A DNA stretch of 62,077 nt from assembly GCF_011078175.1 (NCBI RefSeq), contig NZ_JAALCJ010000012.1:1-62077 (forward strand), read 5' to 3'. This DNA comes from Enterobacter cloacae (GTDB lineage Bacteria; Pseudomonadota; Gammaproteobacteria; Enterobacterales; Enterobacteriaceae). Positions 59,256 through 62,077 of this stretch are shown piece by piece (within the stretch, counting starts at the first letter, position 1; every line of letters begins with the position of its first letter). The translations under genes and the position numbers were made by a program. The notes under the pieces are model-generated. The model had not been told where the DNA came from. It made no database searches and saw only the letters and a list, made by a program, of their open reading frames with translations.

Positions 59256-59869
59256 TGGAAAGCTGGCTGATACCGGCCGAGCCGGTCACCTTTGTTGAGG
59301 AAATCAAAAAAAGCCGCTTTATCACGCTGTTGGCACATACCGACGGCGTGGAGGCGGCGAAGGCGTTCGTCGAGTCTGTCCGCGCGCAGCATCCCGATGC
59401 CCGCCATCACTGTGTGGCGTGGGTCGCCGGGCCGCCAGACGACTCACAGCAGCTCGGGTTTTCTGATGACGGTGAACCGGCGGGCACGGCCGGAAAACCG
59501 ATGCTCTCCCAGTTGATGGGCAGCGGTGTGGGTGAAATCACCGCCGTCGTTGTTCGCTTCTACGGGGGCATTTTGCTAGGCACCGGAGGCCTTGTTAAAG
59601 CCTACGGCGGTGGTGTTCAGCAGGCGCTTAATCAACTGATAACGACCCGCAAAACGCCACTTACCGAATATACTTTGTTATGCGATTACGCCCAGCTTTC
59701 GGGTATCGAAGCATTGCTCAAACAGTTTAACGGCGTCATCGCACACAGTGATTATCAGGCAATGGTGCAATTACGCGTGGCGCTTCCTCAGGCGGAACTG
59801 GCTGCTTTTTCAGCAAAACTCGCTGATTTTAGTCGCGGTTCATTGCAATTACTGCCGATTGAAGAATAA
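59255..59869 (+). CDS. yigZ: YigZ, IMPACT/UPF0029-family protein
   Basis: Protein of 204 residues, the E. coli YigZ length. The N-terminal IMPACT (Impact/UPF0029) domain has the motifs HHCVAWVAG and DDGEPAGTAGKPML and VVRFYGGILLGTGGLVKAYG. A small C-terminal EF-G-like domain follows. Eukaryotic IMPACT proteins regulate the Gcn2 kinase; the bacterial role is not clear. Its ATG overlaps the pepQ stop (TGATG), so it is translated with pepQ. Confidence 0.94.
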   Translation: MESWLIPAEPVTFVEEIKKSRFITLLAHTDGVEAAKAFVESVRAQHPDARHHCVAWVAGPPDDSQQLGFSDDGEPAGTAGKPMLSQLMGSGVGEITAVVVRFYGGILLGTGGLVKAYGGGVQQALNQLITTRKTPLTEYTLLCDYAQLSGIEALLKQFNGVIAHSDYQAMVQLRVALPQAELAAFSAKLADFSRGSLQLLPIEE

Positions 59870-59910
59870 TCCCCACCTCACAATATTGAATACCTAAGGA
59901 AGCGGCAGAG

Positions 59911-61362
59911 ATGCATTTTCGTGCCATTACCCGAATCGTTGGATTGCTGGTCATACTTTTCTCCGGGACGATGATCATTCCTGGGCTGGTGGCGCTCATC
60001 TACCGGGACGGTGCGGGGCGCGCATTTACGCAAACCTTTTTTGTCGCGCTGACGATTGGCTCCCTGTTGTGGTGGCCAAACCGTCGTGAGAAAGGTGAAT
60101 TGAAATCCCGGGAGGGGTTTCTGATTGTGGTTCTGTTCTGGACGGTACTGGGAAGCGTGGGTGCGCTGCCGTTTATCTTCTCTGAACAACCGAATCTCAC
60201 CGTAACGGATGCGTTTTTTGAATCGTTCTCCGGATTAACGACCACCGGGGCCACCACGCTTGTAGGGCTGGATTCGCTCCCACATGCGATTCTCTTTTAC
60301 CGGCAGATGCTCCAGTGGTTCGGCGGCATGGGGATTATCGTCCTGGCGGTGGCTATTCTGCCGATTCTGGGCGTCGGGGGGATGCAGCTTTATCGGGCAG
60401 AGATGCCTGGCCCGTTGAAAGATAACAAGATGCGCCCGCGTATTGCAGAGACGGCGAAAACCCTGTGGCTTATTTATGTCCTGCTGACGGTGGCCTGCGC
60501 GCTGGCGCTGTGGTTTGCCGGGATGCCTGCGTTTGATGCCATCGGACACAGCTTTGCGACTATCGCTATCGGCGGGTTTTCCACCCACGATGCCAGCGTC
60601 GGTTATTTTGACAGCCCGACAATTAATACCATCATTGCCATCTTCCTGCTGATCTCAGGCTGTAACTACGGTCTACACTTCTCGTTGCTTAGCGGACGTA
60701 GCCTCAAGGTGTACTGGCGCGACCCGGAATTCCGGATGTTTATTGGCGTCCAGCTGACCCTGGTGGTTATCTGCACCCTGGTACTGTGGTTCCACGATGT
60801 CTATAACTCGGCAGTCACAACCCTGAACCAGGCTTTCTTCCAGGTGGTATCGATGGCGACAACAGCCGGTTTCACCACGGACAGTATTGCGCGCTGGCCG
60901 CTGTTCCTGCCGGTGCTGCTGTTGTGCTCTGCATTTATCGGCGGGTGCGCCGGGTCGACGGGCGGTGGTCTGAAGGTGATCCGTATTTTGCTGCTGTTCA
61001 AGCAGGGGAACCGTGAGTTGAAACGTCTGGTCCACCCGAATGCGGTTTACAGCATTAAGCTGGGGAACCGCGCGCTGCCGGAACGTATCCTCGAAGCGGT
61101 GTGGGGATTCTTCTCGGCTTATGCGCTGGTCTTTATTGTCAGTATGCTGGCGATTATCGCCACGGGCGTGGACGATTTCTCTGCCTTCGCCTCTGTGGTG
61201 GCAACGTTAAACAACCTGGGGCCGGGGCTGGGCGTCGTGGCGGATAACTTTGCCAGTATGAACCCGGTGGCGAAGTGGATCTTAATCGCCAATATGTTGT
61301 TTGGGCGTCTTGAGGTCTTTACGTTGCTGGTGCTGTTTACCCCAACATTCTGGCGTGAGTAA
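59911..61362 (+). CDS. trkH: TrkH, potassium uptake channel subunit
   Basis: Inner-membrane K+ translocation protein of 483 residues (same as E. coli) that works with the gating protein TrkA. Four selectivity-filter loops can be seen, each with the key glycine: [35 protein letters not shown] and [19 protein letters not shown] precedes the ATG. It lies in the operon pepQ-yigZ-trkH-hemG as in E. coli. Confidence 0.97.
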   Translation: MHFRAITRIVGLLVILFSGTMIIPGLVALIYRDGAGRAFTQTFFVALTIGSLLWWPNRREKGELKSREGFLIVVLFWTVLGSVGALPFIFSEQPNLTVTDAFFESFSGLTTTGATTLVGLDSLPHAILFYRQMLQWFGGMGIIVLAVAILPILGVGGMQLYRAEMPGPLKDNKMRPRIAETAKTLWLIYVLLTVACALALWFAGMPAFDAIGHSFATIAIGGFSTHDASVGYFDSPTINTIIAIFLLISGCNYGLHFSLLSGRSLKVYWRDPEFRMFIGVQLTLVVICTLVLWFHDVYNSAVTTLNQAFFQVVSMATTAGFTTDSIARWPLFLPVLLLCSAFIGGCAGSTGGGLKVIRILLLFKQGNRELKRLVHPNAVYSIKLGNRALPERILEAVWGFFSAYALVFIVSMLAIIATGVDDFSAFASVVATLNNLGPGLGVVADNFASMNPVAKWILIANMLFGRLEVFTLLVLFTPTFWRE

Positions 61363-61372
61363 GGAGACATTG

Positions 61373-61918
61373 GTGAAAACGTTAATTCTTTTCTCAACGC
61401 GTGACGGGCAAACGCGTGAGATTGCTTCGTATCTGGCTTCTGAACTCACAGAGCTGGGCATTTATTCTGATGTGTTGAACCTGAATCGCACAGAGCAGAT
61501 TGCCTGGCAGGATTACGACCGTGTGGTAATTGGCGCTTCAATTCGTTACGGTCATTTCCATCCTGCGCTGGATCGCTTTGTGAAAAGGCATACGGCGGAG
61601 CTCGCTAAGCTGCCTGGCGCGTTTTACTCGGTCAACCTCGTTGCCCGTAAAGCGGAGAAGCGTACGCCGCAGACTAACAGCTATACGCGCAAGTTCTTGC
61701 TGAATTCGCCATGGCAGCCCGACATCTGTTCTGTCTTTGCCGGTGCGCTGCGTTACCCGCGTTACCGCTGGTATGACCGCTTTATGATCCGCCTGATCAT
61801 GAAGATGACGGGCGGGGAAACGGATACGCGTAAAGAAGTCGTTTATACCGACTGGGCTCAGGTCGCCAGTTTCGCCCGTGAAATTGCGCGTTTAACGGAC
61901 GATTCGCGGTTTAAATAA
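61373..61918 (+). CDS. hemG: HemG, protoporphyrinogen oxidase (flavodoxin type)
   Basis: FMN protein of 181 residues, the E. coli length. It oxidises protoporphyrinogen IX to protoporphyrin IX in haem synthesis, coupled to the respiratory quinone pool. The flavodoxin-type phosphate loop is [14 protein letters not shown], and the C-terminal part has the HemG-specific insertion with [14 protein letters not shown] choose the GTG at 61373, with GGAG six bases upstream; E. coli HemG starts at the equivalent codon. It lies 10 bases after trkH. Confidence 0.96.
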   Translation: MKTLILFSTRDGQTREIASYLASELTELGIYSDVLNLNRTEQIAWQDYDRVVIGASIRYGHFHPALDRFVKRHTAELAKLPGAFYSVNLVARKAEKRTPQTNSYTRKFLLNSPWQPDICSVFAGALRYPRYRWYDRFMIRLIMKMTGGETDTRKEVVYTDWAQVASFAREIARLTDDSRFK

Positions 61919-61929
61919 GCGTTGAGTTT

Positions 61930-62003
61930 GAAAAATGACCGAACAAAAAGTTTTTTGTATTTAGTGCTTGTCACTTCAGAAGAACTCCCTATAATGCGCC
62001 TCC
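61930..62003 (+). promoter_or_regulatory. rrn P1 promoter with UP element
   Basis: The -35 TTGTCA (61968-61973) and -10 TATAAT (61990-61995) are 16 bp apart, the rrn P1 spacing. They are followed by GCGCC, the G+C-rich discriminator that makes rRNA promoters sensitive to ppGpp and start-nucleotide levels. An A+T-rich UP-element-like stretch lies at about 61932-61965. It sits beyond hemG, as rrnA does in E. coli. Confidence 0.93.
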
Positions 62004-62063
62004 ACTGACACGGAACAACGGCACGCAAGCCGCCGGGTCAGCAGAGAAAAGCAAAATAAACGC

Positions 62064-62069
62064 TTGACT
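62064..62069 (+). promoter_or_regulatory. rrn P2 -35 box (cut by window end)
   Basis: TTGACT, about 60 bases past the P1 start, followed by CTGAAG, is the -35 region of rrn P2. The -10 box and the 16S gene lie outside the window. Confidence 0.75.
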
Positions 62070-62077
62070 CTGAAGCG

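Overview
This is chromosomal core sequence of a gamma-proteobacterium of the family Enterobacteriaceae. Nearly every gene is a full-length, readily recognised homologue of an Escherichia coli K-12 gene. The genome is not E. coli: ilvG is intact, yiaY, yiaVW, yibHI and the yiaK-sgb genes are missing from their usual places, and several extra genes are present. REP-type elements and a second GC-rich intergenic repeat family fit an Enterobacter-like genome. That genus call is an inference. No phage, insertion sequence, CRISPR array or plasmid gene was seen.

Layout. (1) 1-320: the distal end of a ribosomal RNA operon, with tRNA-Asp, tRNA-Trp and a terminator. (2) 319-3145: hdfR, maoP and yifB. 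(3) 3146-12634: the isoleucine/valine block, with the ilvL leader and attenuator, ilvX, ilvG, ilvM, ilvE, ilvD, ilvA, then the divergent pair ilvY / ilvC. (4) 12633-18284: trmL, an extra aromatic-acid-type MFS transporter, and the L-lactate operon lldPRD. (5) 18691-22857: yibL and the mannitol operon mtlADR, preceded by four CRP sites. (6) 23294-27226: yibF and the selenocysteine genes selAB. (7) 27230-31639: a ROK-family kinase, aldB, and the divergent pair yiaU / yiaT. (8) 31696-36100: an accessory sugar cassette of a GH127 beta-L-arabinofuranosidase-type enzyme, a GPH-family transporter and an AraC regulator. (9) 36194-41257: ysaA, avtA, malS, bax. (10) 41293-49479: the complete D-xylose system xylR, xylFGH, xylAB. 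(11) 49532-54168: wecH, ysaB, glyQS. (12) 54371-61918: fadBA, pepQ, yigZ, trkH, hemG. (13) 61919-62077: the promoter region of a second rRNA operon, where the window stops.

How the parts work together. The ilv genes give the whole branched-chain pathway except the other acetolactate synthase isozymes, and AvtA adds the valine-pyruvate transaminase. Four catabolic units share the window: lactate, mannitol, D-xylose and a probable L-arabinofuranoside. MalS and FadBA add starch-oligosaccharide and fatty-acid breakdown. Regulatory sites that can be read directly include the ilv attenuator, an IlvY-type palindrome, a palindromic fadB FadR operator, an LldR-like site, four CRP sites upstream of mtlA, a HutC/GntR-type operator over the promoter of the extra MFS gene, and rrn P1.

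The most notable large-scale feature is gene order. The segment between the two rrn operons begins and ends as the E. coli rrnC-rrnA interval does (aspT-trpT...ilvC, and fadA...hemG). Its middle, trmL...glyS, belongs in E. coli to the other side of the replication origin. Two inversions nested about the origin would explain both junctions. The glyS-fadA junction carries a 107-bp palindromic element and a short duplication of the fadA 3' end. I did not find a convincing wholly new system. The best leads are the GH127 cassette, the orphan HutC-type operator, the hairpin over the trmL ribosome binding site, and an unexplained terminator pointing at yibF.
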